From CAXBGS01 sp963975425 (GTDB lineage Bacteria; Planctomycetota; Planctomycetia; Pirellulales; Pirellulaceae), in assembly GCA_963975425.1 (NCBI GenBank), contig CAXBGS010000002.1, positions 186,001-250,000 of the forward strand: a DNA stretch of 64,000 nt, read 5' to 3'. Of the stretch, positions 42,784 through 51,908 are shown piece after piece. Made by a program: the position numbers and the translations under genes. Each line of letters opens with the position of its first letter. Positions within the stretch are counted from its first letter, which is position 1. The notes below the pieces were generated by a model that saw only the letters and a program-made list of their open reading frames with translations, was not told the origin of the DNA and did not search any database.

Positions 42784-45080
42784 TGCGACTGCGTTTGACC
42801 GTGTTGCTGGCGAGCTCGCTGCTTTCAGGAAGTCTCTGCGCGGAGACTAAATTCAAGCAATTCTTTACCCAATACTGCATCAAGTGCCATGGTCTCGAAG
42901 AACAAGAGGGCGGCGTACGGCTGGACAGGCCGGTAGACACGCTACTGGCCAATGCGGAATTGCTTGAGACGATAACGACCTTGATCGAGGCCGGGGAAAT
43001 GCCGCCGGGAGAGACGCCGCAACCCAAAACCGAAGTCGTCAATGAGATCTCCAGGCTGCTGCAGAAACGTATCCTCGCACAGCGCTCGGTCAATCCACTC
43101 AAGCGACTCACTCGGGCTGAATACACCAACACATTGAGCGATCTCTTTGGCGTGCGGTTCGACCTGACCGGCCTGCTGCCGCCGGATCACGTGGAACATG
43201 GCTTCGACAAGTTCGGCGAAACTCAACTCATGTCGCCGCATCAGGTAATGGCCTACCTTAAGACCGCACGCTTCATCGCCGAACGGGTATTGCCGGACGC
43301 CAAACCCAAGACAAGGACGTGGGAATTTGATGTGCGACATTTTCATGGCAGCAAAAACTTTGCGACCGGCGGTGGTGGAGACTACCGCGATGGAGACGAC
43401 TATGTGCTCACGGGCTTTCGCCCCTACCGCAGCAATCTGCATTTCTCCATCGATCCGGAGAGCCATGATCAGTTTGCCATTCCCGCCTTCGGGGTGTACC
43501 GCCTTACGGTGAAGGTGCGTTCGGAGAAATCCGATGAAGGCGAAGTCATCGGGATCAATCTCGGGGACGGGCGTCATCCAACCAGCTTTCGTGAAATCCG
43601 CCGGGTCCCCATTCCGCATGGCTCCAAAGGTTTTTCGACCGAGCTCACTCTCAAGGCGGGCGACCAGTTGGCATTCACGTTCGATAGCGCCCGCGTGCCG
43701 GGACAGAGCCTTAAAAAGAAAGAACACAAGGGCCCAACCCTGCGGTTCTCCCGTCTGACGGTGACCGGTCCGTTGACGCAGCAGTGGCCGACCGCCGCGA
43801 TGCAGGCCATTCTCCCCAAGCCGAACATGAAACCGGGTGAGCTGGTCGATCACCTCGCGCTGTTACTGACGCAAAGACCACTTGCCGCAGAGGATCGCAG
43901 AGCTTTCGTCGAAATCGCGCGGAGACAGCATAAGTCTGGCGCCCCGCAGATCGCTACTGCGCGCAGCGTGTTGATCGCGCTGTTGACCTCGCCACATTTT
44001 GTCTACAAGTCCGAATCGACTGAGTTAACCGACGTACAACGCGCCCACCGGCTTTCGTATTTCCTTTGGAACTCCGCCCCAGACGCCGAACTTATCAACG
44101 CGGCCAGGTCCGGCACCCTGCGGAACAATCCATCGGCTCAAGTAGAGCGGATGCTTAACGACGCCAAGGCCGAGCGGTTCAACGACGACTTTACCCGTCA
44201 ATGGTTGCAGCGCGACAAGGTAGACGACTTTGGACCGGACGTCCGAGTATTCAAGAACGTGCGCCGCATGACGGTCGATTCCATGGGCCGCGAAGGCCGT
44301 GAACTCTTTCGCCACCTACTTGAGAATGGCCTGAGCATGGAACACTTCATCGACTCTGATTTTGTCATGGCCAATGACCGCCTGGCCCGCTTCTATGGCT
44401 TGCCCCCAGTCCAGGGTGATGCCTTCGTGCCAGTGAAGCTTCCAGAAGACAACGAACGCGGCGGACTGGTGGCTCAGGCCGGTTTCCTCAAGCTGACCTC
44501 GACGGACTTCGCGACTTCACCGATCCACCGGGGCTCGTGGATTCTCAAGAATTTGTACAACGAACGCATCGAACCGCCCGCCGACGTGTTGATCAACGAA
44601 CCGGACATCCGCGGCACCACCACTATCCGCGAAGCGATTCTGAAGCATCAGGAACTCGAGAGTTGTTCGCGGTGCCACTCGAAGATCGATCCGCTCGGCT
44701 TCGCCCTGGAGTACTACGACCCGGTCGGCCGCAAGCGGAACAAGTATCGCCACGTTGAAGAACTGGCTGCCGAGCAAGAAGACACCACGTTCACGAAGAA
44801 ACTCAAATTCACCGAGGTGCCGATTGAGGCCGCCATGAAACTTCCGGGCGGCCGCGAGGTGCGTGACCTGCCCACGCTCAAGGCCGCCCTGATGGCTGAC
44901 AAGGAACGCATCCTGAAGGGCATCCTTGGGAAGCTCATTAGCTACGCCCATGGCCGGGAAATCACTCTGGCCGATCGTCCGCACGTTGAGGACGTCTTCG
45001 AGTCAATTGCTCAAGAGGATTTCTCACTTCGCGCCGCCATCCACGCCATCGTAGCCCACCCTGCATTTGGTCGAAAATAA
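42780..45080 (+). CDS. planctomycete CxxCH protein, DUF1587/1592/1588/1585 family (second copy)
   Basis: 766 residues, starting at ATG 42780 inside the DUF1552 stop. A signal peptide (RLTVLLASSLLSGSLCA) is followed by CIKCHG at 33-38. Then come DUF1587 (LKRLTRAEYTNTLSDLFG), a beta-rich middle (residues about 190-340), DUF1592 (AHRLSYFLWNSAPD), DUF1588 (STDFATSPIHRGSWILKNLY) with a second CxxCH (CSRCHSKIDPLGFALEYYDP), and DUF1585 (LGKLISYAHGREITLAD). It is exported and probably binds c-type heme, but what it oxidises is unknown. The order matches the minus-strand pair at 28406-32100. Confidence 0.88.
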   Translation: MMRLRLTVLLASSLLSGSLCAETKFKQFFTQYCIKCHGLEEQEGGVRLDRPVDTLLANAELLETITTLIEAGEMPPGETPQPKTEVVNEISRLLQKRILAQRSVNPLKRLTRAEYTNTLSDLFGVRFDLTGLLPPDHVEHGFDKFGETQLMSPHQVMAYLKTARFIAERVLPDAKPKTRTWEFDVRHFHGSKNFATGGGGDYRDGDDYVLTGFRPYRSNLHFSIDPESHDQFAIPAFGVYRLTVKVRSEKSDEGEVIGINLGDGRHPTSFREIRRVPIPHGSKGFSTELTLKAGDQLAFTFDSARVPGQSLKKKEHKGPTLRFSRLTVTGPLTQQWPTAAMQAILPKPNMKPGELVDHLALLLTQRPLAAEDRRAFVEIARRQHKSGAPQIATARSVLIALLTSPHFVYKSESTELTDVQRAHRLSYFLWNSAPDAELINAARSGTLRNNPSAQVERMLNDAKAERFNDDFTRQWLQRDKVDDFGPDVRVFKNVRRMTVDSMGREGRELFRHLLENGLSMEHFIDSDFVMANDRLARFYGLPPVQGDAFVPVKLPEDNERGGLVAQAGFLKLTSTDFATSPIHRGSWILKNLYNERIEPPADVLINEPDIRGTTTIREAILKHQELESCSRCHSKIDPLGFALEYYDPVGRKRNKYRHVEELAAEQEDTTFTKKLKFTEVPIEAAMKLPGGREVRDLPTLKAALMADKERILKGILGKLISYAHGREITLADRPHVEDVFESIAQEDFSLRAAIHAIVAHPAFGRK

Positions 45081-45620
45081 AGAATTGATAAAACTCACAA
45101 ATCGACTCCATCGATCCGTGCCTCGTTTTTTTAAACGCTTGGTTCCGTTGCTTTCTCATCTTGCTCTCTCGCTAAGTCTGCCCCGGCTGAAGCACGACTT
45201 GGGAGAGAAACACAAGAGGACGAGGAGTCGGCAAGCGAACGACCGGAGCTCGACGACTAGCACGACCTAATCACCGCACGAGAAGAAGACTTTGCCCGCG
45301 GATTCACCGAAGAAGACTTCGCAAACCGAATCGTTAGTTTGGTCCAAAGCAAAGAATCTTCCGTCAGTGAGTTCATTCGCACTCTCGTTCAAAGCGATGC
45401 GTTGCGGACGAAACGATCGAAAAACAACTTCGCACGAAGACACAGAGTCTGCAGAGGGGACAGACCATGATACGTCGTATGGTTGTTCTCGACCTGCTTC
45501 TTGCCTCTGAGTCGTCGTGCGTGATCGGCGTCGACCCCGTCGCGGCATCTAACTTTGATCATGCCAGCGAGAAGCCTTTCATCGTCCTGACCCTATCGCG
45601 ATGAAGTGCCCCACGGTGAG
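45081..45620. other. intergenic stretch with a possible coding remnant
   Basis: No complete gene is seen. A frame at 45261-45470 has coding-like composition (REEDFARGFTEEDFANRIVS, SEFIRTLVQSDAL) but no start codon and no family I can name. It ends in TGA at 45468-45470, which overlaps an ATG opening a further 45-codon frame to 45604. Both look like leftovers. Confidence 0.35.
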
Positions 45621-46544
45621 CTATTTCACTCGATCCCAGACTCGGATGTAGTCGACTTCCATGGTGGTGGGGAACTCGTCAGTCACTTGGATGTCCGAGG
45701 GCACGAATCCTTTCGCGGTATAGATGGAATAGGGTGGGCGAAGTCCTAGGGACAGGGCGACATTCATCTTACGATGCCAGTAACGATTCGGTTTTTGTCC
45801 GATCGCTTTGCCGTCGATAAACCATGTGATTGCCTGCGGAGTGATCTCGCAACCGTAGGTATGAAAGTCTTCGCGCGGATCAAACGGCAGCCGCACCTCG
45901 TTCGCTTGCTCTGCCCTGAATCGTTCGTCGTTAGGTCGACGCCATTGACGTCCCGGCATGCCTGGTTTTCCGCCTGACACGATTGCATGCAAGTTGCAAT
46001 CGGCGATGCGATGGTTACCTTCGACTCGATCGCCGCGCTGTGTCAGTTCAACAATGTCGACCTCGCTGTATCGCGTCTCGCCCTCTGTCACAATCGAATC
46101 ATCGATCTTGCTGTACAGCCAAAATGATGGACACACACCAGGAAATAGTGCAGCTCCTTTCAGGCGAGTTTCGTAGTAACCATAAGTTCCCGTCACATGC
46201 GACTTTAACATGCCGGACGTGTAAGGCGTCGGAGCTCGGTTCCCTTTGACAATCGGTTTTGGCAATCGCCGCATCGTGATTTGAAGAACGCCTTGCGAGA
46301 CCGTGACATTGCGCTCGTTGTCCCAAACCCAAGCGCCGAAATTTTCAGGCGACCTGTTCCACTTTCGCCAATCCACAGAATCGCCATTGAAATCGTCCGA
46401 CCGATCCCAGCGAATCTTCCATGTATCGGCAGCCGTGGAAGACAGCGGGACACTGTTCTTGCTGGCCTGGGCAAACAGTTTGCCTTGGCCGCAAGCGATA
46501 AACGATATCGCGATGACCACAAATACGATCGATCGTTGATTCAC
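45621..46544 (-). CDS. glycoside hydrolase family 16 (agarase/carrageenase-like)
   Basis: 307 residues with a signal peptide (SIVFVVIAISFIACGQG), so secreted or outer-membrane anchored. The GH16 catalytic motif E-V-D-I-V-E is at 161-166 with nucleophile E161 and acid/base E166 and D163 between. YGYYETRLKGA and FWLYSK precede it and HTYGCEITPQAITWFIDGK (the typical GH16 tail) follows. The 307-residue length is a lone catalytic domain with no binding module. GH16 enzymes split beta-1,3/1,4-glucans and galactans such as agar and carrageenan; which one is not clear here, though the EVDIVE form and planctomycete setting favour marine galactans. It is transcribed away from the HxlR gene region and shares no operon. 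Confidence 0.9.
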   Translation of the reverse strand: MNQRSIVFVVIAISFIACGQGKLFAQASKNSVPLSSTAADTWKIRWDRSDDFNGDSVDWRKWNRSPENFGAWVWDNERNVTVSQGVLQITMRRLPKPIVKGNRAPTPYTSGMLKSHVTGTYGYYETRLKGAALFPGVCPSFWLYSKIDDSIVTEGETRYSEVDIVELTQRGDRVEGNHRIADCNLHAIVSGGKPGMPGRQWRRPNDERFRAEQANEVRLPFDPREDFHTYGCEITPQAITWFIDGKAIGQKPNRYWHRKMNVALSLGLRPPYSIYTAKGFVPSDIQVTDEFPTTMEVDYIRVWDRVK

Positions 46545-46666
46545 GAGTGTGCTCTCTGTCGTTGATTGTTTGGCGCGTGCGTCACAGTTTAAACACGTCT
46601 CGCTGCAACGCGATTGCTACGCCTCGGTGGGTGATTTGTGCGCGACGGATCGGCGATGAAGTTACT

Positions 46667-47053
46667 TCATGTCGCTTGTTGGCGGCTAGACTCTGCTGCA
46701 GATTTCGCCAGCAACGGCAACGCGTGGGACTCTCCCCATTTCTTTAGCACCTTGAGTACCGGCTTGAGCGATTCGCCTTCTTCGGTCAGTTCGTACTCCA
46801 CTCGTGGCGGAACCTCTGCGTAGACGATGCGATTGACAAGTCCGCTGGATTCGAGTTCCCGAAGCTGCTTGGTCAACATTCTTTGGGTCACGCATCCGAT
46901 TTGACGTTTCAGTTCGCTGAACCGAAGTCGGCCATCGAGCAAGTAATACAGGATGATGCCTTTCCACTTTCCACCGATCAGTTCCAGCGTCGCTTCGACC
47001 GGGCACGCCGGCAGTTCATAGCTGGTGTGTCGAGATCCATTCTTGGTATCCAT
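46667..47053 (-). CDS. HxlR-family transcriptional regulator
   Basis: 128 residues. The winged-helix HxlR domain is clear: CPVEATLELIGGKWKGIILY, FSELKRQIGCVTQRMLTKQL, LESSGLVNRIVY and PRVEYELTEEG. Cys17 near the N-terminus sits where HxlR/YodB-type redox sensors have their reactive cysteine. It is divergent from a crotonase/oxidoreductase operon and probably controls it, as HxlR regulators do for quinone or aldehyde stress genes. A palindromic AAGT-N4-ACTT site lies in the 126-bp gap. Confidence 0.9.
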   Translation of the reverse strand: MDTKNGSRHTSYELPACPVEATLELIGGKWKGIILYYLLDGRLRFSELKRQIGCVTQRMLTKQLRELESSGLVNRIVYAEVPPRVEYELTEEGESLKPVLKVLKKWGESHALPLLAKSAAESSRQQAT

Positions 47054-47073
47054 TCTGTGCCTACCTACCCAAA

Positions 47074-47085
47074 AAGTGCGTACTT
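47074..47085. promoter_or_regulatory. possible HxlR operator
   Basis: AAGTGCGTACTT has inverted AAGT/ACTT half-sites with a 4-bp spacer, 21 bp upstream of the HxlR start and 95 bp from the crotonase ATG. Published HxlR-type operators share an inverted core of this spacing. There is only one copy, so chance is possible. Confidence 0.4.
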
Positions 47086-47179
47086 GCCCGACTGCGATCT
47101 ACCTGTAGCATGAATACCAATCACGGCCAACGCAAGCGTCCATTTGCATTTGCCGGTTGAGAGAAAAGGGAACGAGGAA

Positions 47180-48025
47180 ATGCATTACGAAGGCTACACG
47201 ACTTTCACAGCTGCATCGAACGCAGGTGTTCTCACGGTCACAATCGATTTTCCGCCCGTGAATCTGCAGGGGCAAGAAATGCTGGCCGACCTCAACACGC
47301 TTTGCTTACGGCTGGAACGCGACCGAGAAGTGAAAGTGGTCGTATTCGAATCGGCACACCCCGAGATCTGGGTTTGCCACTACGACACCAATCTGCTGAA
47401 AGACATGTCAACGGAGACGGTTTCTCGAGACGAAGCCAAACTGCTCGATTTGCAAAGGGTGCTTGAGCGAGTCAGCAAATTGCCTCAAGCCACAATCGCC
47501 AAGCTGGAAGGTTTCGCACGTGGCGGAGGCCATGAGTTCGCGCTCGCCTGCGATATGCGATTCGCGGCTCGCGGAAAATTCAAATTCATGCAAATGGAAG
47601 TCGGCATGGGCATCCTGCCGTGCGGTGGCGGTGCGTCTCGCATGGCACGTCAGGTGGGCCTGGGTCGCGCGTTAGAAATCATCTTGAGTGCTCGTGACTT
47701 TGATGCGGATGAAGCGGAAGCCTACGGCACCATCAACAAGGCACTCGATGCCGATGAAATCGGCCTTTACGTCGACAAGCTGGCCAAGCGAATCGCGACG
47801 TTCCCGGCCGAATCCATCAACGCTTGCAAACAGACCGTCTACGAATCCATCGACAAGCCGATTGATGAAGCGTTAAAGGCCGAAGCTTACTGGCTTTATC
47901 AGGCCACCAACAAGACGCCCGCGATCAAACGTTTTACGGTTGCCGACGAAAACGACATGCAGCGAGACATAGAAAACCAACGCAATTGGAATGGCTTGGT
48001 CGAGGGCGTTCAGGACATTCATTAA
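47180..48025 (+). CDS. crotonase (enoyl-CoA hydratase/isomerase) family protein
   Basis: 281 residues. Crotonase pattern: TIDFPPVNLQGQEMLADLNT, VVVFESAHPEIWVCHYD, then ATIAKLEGFARGGGHEFALACDMRFAA with the GGGHE oxyanion-hole segment, and GILPCGGGASRMARQVGLGRALEI. Usual catalytic glutamates are not clearly both present, so the reaction is uncertain; such members are often not true hydratases. The start is ATG 47180 with AAGGG 9 bp before it. It is divergent from HxlR and heads a run that includes the MDR, LLM and SDR genes. Confidence 0.88.
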   Translation: MHYEGYTTFTAASNAGVLTVTIDFPPVNLQGQEMLADLNTLCLRLERDREVKVVVFESAHPEIWVCHYDTNLLKDMSTETVSRDEAKLLDLQRVLERVSKLPQATIAKLEGFARGGGHEFALACDMRFAARGKFKFMQMEVGMGILPCGGGASRMARQVGLGRALEIILSARDFDADEAEAYGTINKALDADEIGLYVDKLAKRIATFPAESINACKQTVYESIDKPIDEALKAEAYWLYQATNKTPAIKRFTVADENDMQRDIENQRNWNGLVEGVQDIH

Positions 48026-48046
48026 CGAAGGAAGCGGGAGTCTCGG

Positions 48047-48406
48047 ATGTCAGTCACCATGGGATCAATCATGCATCAAACTCTTGCCGTGCTGGCGATT
48101 GCCATGTTGGCGACCGCAACAACAACCGACGCGTTCGCTCGATCTAATGAACCGAAGCCCAGGATGTTGCTGAATTCCGACATACAGCGGAAGCCACACA
48201 GCCCAGCGTCTGGTGACGCGAGCGCACAGGCCGGGAAGATTTGTCGGTGTGGCACATGGTCGAACCGCAAAGATTCCGGCTGTTGTCACTCAAGAGCAGC
48301 CGAAATCGAGTACGCCAACGGCGCCGGAATTCAAGACTCTCATGTGCGACAGCACTATGCTTCGCCAGGTGCGATCGCACATTCAATCCATGCGAAGCCG
48401 GATTAA
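48047..48406 (+). CDS. possible small secreted protein
   Basis: 119 residues from ATG 48047, 22 bp after the crotonase stop, with GGGAG 6 bp upstream. The start has a signal-peptide character (QTLAVLAIAMLATATTTDAFA). The rest is Cys/Ser-rich (KICRCGTWSNRKDSGCC) and matches nothing I know; another frame covers the second half with similar plausibility, so it may be a frameshifted remnant. Confidence 0.35.
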   Translation: MSVTMGSIMHQTLAVLAIAMLATATTTDAFARSNEPKPRMLLNSDIQRKPHSPASGDASAQAGKICRCGTWSNRKDSGCCHSRAAEIEYANGAGIQDSHVRQHYASPGAIAHSIHAKPD

Positions 48407-48484
48407 TCCATTGCGAAGCTGGGCCAATTCAGTGCGAAACTGGGCAGGGCTGCCTGATCGACGTTCACTGTCTTGGCGATTTCA

Positions 48485-48522
48485 CCATTCACTCTAACTA
48501 AGTCCATTCACTCGAACGAAGT
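48485..48522. repeat. 19-bp tandem duplication
   Basis: CCATTCACTCTAACTAAGT (48485-48503) is followed by a copy with two changes (48504-48522). It lies 47 bp upstream of the quinone oxidoreductase gene, in its leader region. The preceding 48385-48465 stretch contains three looser copies of a ~22-bp GCGAAGC-type unit. Confidence 0.65.
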
Positions 48523-48569
48523 CCTTGGGTCCAACCTGACCCGCTACACCTTCAAAAAAGGGAAGAACA

Positions 48570-49556
48570 ATGAAAGCGATGGTTCTGAATTCTTACGGTC
48601 CGGACGCATCTTTTGAAGCAGCCGAAGTTGAAACGCCTGCCGTCAAATCAGGGCACGTTTTGGTCAAAATCGCGGCGTCGAGCGTGAACACGGTCGATAC
48701 GATGATTCGCAACATGGGCAAAGATCTACCGCTGTCGCCCGACACGCCGGCCATCTTGGGAATGGACTTTGCTGGGACGGTCGAAGCCGTTGGTGACGAT
48801 GTCTCTGACTACTCGGTGGGTGACGAGGTCTATGGGTGCGCCGGTGGATTGGCTGACTTACCCGGGACGCTTGCTGATTTCATCGTGGCGGACACCGATC
48901 TGCTGGCGCTGAAACCAAAGAATCTGTCGATGCGTGAAGCCGCTGCCCTACCGCTGGTTGCGATCACCGCCTACGAAGGCTTACAACGCGCCGGAATTCA
49001 GCCCGGCCAGAAGGTCCTGGTGCACGGTGGCTCTGGCGGCGTGGGGCACGTCGCTGTGCAACTTGCCAAGCACTGGGGCGCTGAAGTCTATTCGACCGGG
49101 GGCGGAGACACACAGCTAGCTTTGATCGAAAAGCTAGGCGCGACTGCCATCAACTATAAATCAGAAACCGTTGAGGACTATGTCGCCAAGCATACCGGTG
49201 GCAATGGGTTTGAGCTCGTTTTTGATTCGGTCGGCGGTGCCAACTTAACGAAATCGTTTGAGGCCGCGGCGCTCAATGGGCAAGTGGCGACGACGGTTTC
49301 GCTTTGCGAACTCGACTTAACGCCGGCTCACTTCAAAGGCTTGTCGTTGCACGTCGTGTTCATGCTAATCCCGATGCTGCACAACTTCCGACGCGAATCC
49401 CACGCGCAGATCTTGAAGGATTTGGCTGCAATTGCAGAATCGGGTGCTCTGAAGCCCGTCTTGGACGAGCAAACGTTTTCGCTTGAGCAGGCTGGCAGTG
49501 CCCACGCGAGACTGCAAAGCGGCAAAGCCATGGGCAAAGTCGTCATCGACAACTGA
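48570..49556 (+). CDS. zinc-type alcohol dehydrogenase / quinone oxidoreductase family
   Basis: 328 residues of the MDR superfamily. The GroES-like part ends about residue 125 (DFAGTVEAVGDDVSDYSVGDEVYG). The Rossmann part has VLVHGGSGGVGHVAVQLAKH, the NAD(P)-binding A/GxxGxxG loop. Structural-zinc cysteines are lacking, as in quinone reductases. It is probably an NADPH-dependent reductase of quinones or enones. GGGAAG 8 bp before the ATG supports the start. It is 544 bp after the crotonase stop, so it may have its own promoter or share a long transcript with it. Confidence 0.9.
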   Translation: MKAMVLNSYGPDASFEAAEVETPAVKSGHVLVKIAASSVNTVDTMIRNMGKDLPLSPDTPAILGMDFAGTVEAVGDDVSDYSVGDEVYGCAGGLADLPGTLADFIVADTDLLALKPKNLSMREAAALPLVAITAYEGLQRAGIQPGQKVLVHGGSGGVGHVAVQLAKHWGAEVYSTGGGDTQLALIEKLGATAINYKSETVEDYVAKHTGGNGFELVFDSVGGANLTKSFEAAALNGQVATTVSLCELDLTPAHFKGLSLHVVFMLIPMLHNFRRESHAQILKDLAAIAESGALKPVLDEQTFSLEQAGSAHARLQSGKAMGKVVIDN

Positions 49557-49570
49557 CATCGAGGACTCAC

Positions 49571-50566
49571 ATGCCGTTAACGCAAAACGGAACGGTCGCA
49601 GAATTCCAAAGTCTGAACCGCGGATACAACCGCGTGTTCCAAACGGGCAAGTTAAGCATTGGGCTGGTCGTTCCGATCGAGAACTACGATCCGGGGCCCG
49701 TGCCGACGATGTTGCGACATATCGAACGAGTTGAGTTGGCCGAAAGACTAGGTATTGCCGCGGTTTGGATCCGTGATGTTCCATTCAACGTACCGACCTT
49801 TGGCGATGCCGGGCAAACTTACGACCCATTCGTTTACCTGGGATTGCTGGCTGCGAAGACGCATTCCATTGCGCTCGGCGTGGCCAGCATTATTTTACCG
49901 CTACGTCATCCGGCTCACGTCGCCAAAGCGGCGGCGACTGCTGATGTTCTTTCCCGTGGCCGATTGATTCTCGGGGTCGCGTCAGGAGATCGTCCGGACG
50001 AGTATCCCGCGCACAACATTCCATTTGAAAGTCGCGGAACACGATTTCGCGAAAGCTTTCGTTACATCCGGCAAATGAGCAACGCATGGCCTGACTTTCA
50101 AAATTCGCTGGGCAGTCCGGCCGGACACATCGACATGCTGCCCAAACCCACGGCGGGAAAGTTACCTCTGCTTATCACCGGCGGCAGCCAACAGGACTCC
50201 GATTGGTTGGCCGACAATGGCGACGGATGGATGCTGTATCCACGCCCCGCCACAGCCCAAGCGAATTTAATCCGGGATTGGCGAATGCGCATGCAGACCC
50301 GGGGTCGTGGCAACCAACCGATATTGGAACCACTTTACATCGATCTAACCGAGGATCCCGATTCAGAACCAACCCCGATTCATCTTGGCTATCGGTTGGG
50401 AGCCAACGCGTTGATTGATTACTTGCGAACACGGCAAGAGATCGGGGTGAACCACGTCGTGTTGAATCTGCGTTTCAATCAAGTGGACACGGAAGCGACC
50501 ATGCGACGGCTTGCTGAGCTGGTTTTGCCTCAATTCGATTTACAAAAAACAGAAAATAAACAATGA
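49571..50566 (+). CDS. luciferase-like (LLM class) oxidoreductase, BA3436 type
   Basis: 331 residues. The F420/FMN-dependent luciferase-like barrel is recognised from NRVFQTGKLSIGLVVPIE-like start, AERLGIAAVWIRDVPF, THSIALGVASIILPLRHP, AKAAATADVLSRGRLILGVASGDRPDEY and LPLLITGGSQQD. The pattern fits the 'luciferase-type oxidoreductase, BA3436 family'. Such enzymes are FMN-dependent monooxygenases with unknown substrates. It follows the MDR gene by 14 bp and overlaps the SDR gene by 4 bp (ATGA), so these three are one operon. Confidence 0.88.
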   Translation: MPLTQNGTVAEFQSLNRGYNRVFQTGKLSIGLVVPIENYDPGPVPTMLRHIERVELAERLGIAAVWIRDVPFNVPTFGDAGQTYDPFVYLGLLAAKTHSIALGVASIILPLRHPAHVAKAAATADVLSRGRLILGVASGDRPDEYPAHNIPFESRGTRFRESFRYIRQMSNAWPDFQNSLGSPAGHIDMLPKPTAGKLPLLITGGSQQDSDWLADNGDGWMLYPRPATAQANLIRDWRMRMQTRGRGNQPILEPLYIDLTEDPDSEPTPIHLGYRLGANALIDYLRTRQEIGVNHVVLNLRFNQVDTEATMRRLAELVLPQFDLQKTENKQ

Positions 50567-51375
50567 CCAAGAAAATCATTCTTGTCACCGGTGCAACCGA
50601 TGGCATTGGTCTGGAAACATCCAAGCGATTGGCCTCGCTTGGCCACCATATCCTTCTGCATGGCCGCAGTATTCAGAAATCGGAATCGGTTCTGCAGTCA
50701 TTGACTGGGGAATTCAAACATGCACAGCTTGAAAGCTTTGTGGCTGACCTTTCTCAAATGGTCGAAGTGGAAGAACTGGCAAGAGCCGTGATTGCCAAGC
50801 ACTCCAAACTTGACGTTTTGATTAACAATGCGGGCGTATTCATGACGCCAAACCCGGTGACCGCAAAGGGACTCGATCTGCGGTTCGTCGTCAACACCAT
50901 TGCACCGTACCTGCTGACGAAACGGTTGTTGCCGATCATGGGCCCCGATGGCCGAGTCATCAATCTTTCCTCAGCAGCTCAGTCAAGCGTTGATCCGCGT
51001 GCTCTCGCCGGCCAAAGCCGCCTGCCAGACGGTGAAGCATACGCCCAAAGCAAGCTTGCGATTACGATGTGGACTCGCAAGCTTTCAGATTCGCTCGGCA
51101 GTGAAGGCCCGTCGATGATTGCGGTTAATCCTGGCTCTTTCCTTGGCAGCAAGATGGTCAAAGAGGCCTACGGGCGCGCCGGTAAAGACCTCAGCATCGG
51201 TGCCGACATTCTGACCCGCGCCGCCCTGAGTGATGAATTCGCGACCGCCCGTGGCAAGTACTTCGACAACGATTCCGGCCGTTTTGCGTCCCCTCACCCC
51301 GACGTGTTCGATGGCGACAAGTGTCAAGAAGTCATTGAAACGATTGAGGCTCTCTTGGCGGGCGAAATCTCTTGA
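50563..51375 (+). CDS. short-chain dehydrogenase/reductase
   Basis: 270 residues, classical SDR. The cofactor loop TGATDGIG is at 9-16, NNAG at 88-91, the catalytic Ser in NLSSAA (134-139) and YAQSK at 160-164. HGRS after the second strand suggests NADP(H). No substrate can be inferred; the family contains many retinol-dehydrogenase-like reductases. It is the last gene of the HxlR-linked set and is overlapped at its start by the LLM gene. Confidence 0.9.
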   Translation: MTKKIILVTGATDGIGLETSKRLASLGHHILLHGRSIQKSESVLQSLTGEFKHAQLESFVADLSQMVEVEELARAVIAKHSKLDVLINNAGVFMTPNPVTAKGLDLRFVVNTIAPYLLTKRLLPIMGPDGRVINLSSAAQSSVDPRALAGQSRLPDGEAYAQSKLAITMWTRKLSDSLGSEGPSMIAVNPGSFLGSKMVKEAYGRAGKDLSIGADILTRAALSDEFATARGKYFDNDSGRFASPHPDVFDGDKCQEVIETIEALLAGEIS

Positions 51376-51908
51376 TTGGACAATGGTTTTAAGAACCAAT
51401 GCGCGACCACAAGTCGCAGACCGACGCTGACATCTCTCGGCGCGGGCGCGATTGCGTCAGAGAAACGACCGGGCCGACATGATCGCGGGACCATGATGCA
51501 ACCGCAACCCAGTGGACACCACGAATTCAGGAAACGTGCCAAAGAACTCGCGTTCAAGAGCGCACAGCGAGGTCACTTGCACCGAACGATACAACACCTC
51601 GCTGTCGGTGTGCGGGCTGCCTTTTCCCGGTCGGATGATGCTGCCCTTGCAATGCGAGACAGAGAAAAGAACGTCAAGCCGAGCGAAAAGTGGGGACACA
51701 CGCGGAGTACAATGAAATCGCAGATCGGTTCCGCAACAAGCTCTGCCGCATTGTCCTTGGCGATGGCCGGGTTGAGGCCGATTGAAAAAAGAGAAACACT
51801 TAAACAATCAGCGACTTGGCGAAGGCGCACACGACAATCGTCAAAAAGTGCTGAACGGATTTTTCGCTAGTGGCAATTTCCGCAACTCGACAACTGTTTC
51901 AACATCCC
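51376..51908. other. intergenic stretch without a gene
   Basis: Frames on both strands give low-complexity, basic sequences with no family resemblance. The next gene's promoter should lie here. A frame open from 51870 joins the sulfatase but its first residues do not look like a signal peptide. Confidence 0.45.

Noticed and set aside
42942..43853. 303-residue minus-strand frame
   Set aside because: Antisense to the second DUF1592-type gene, which is well supported.
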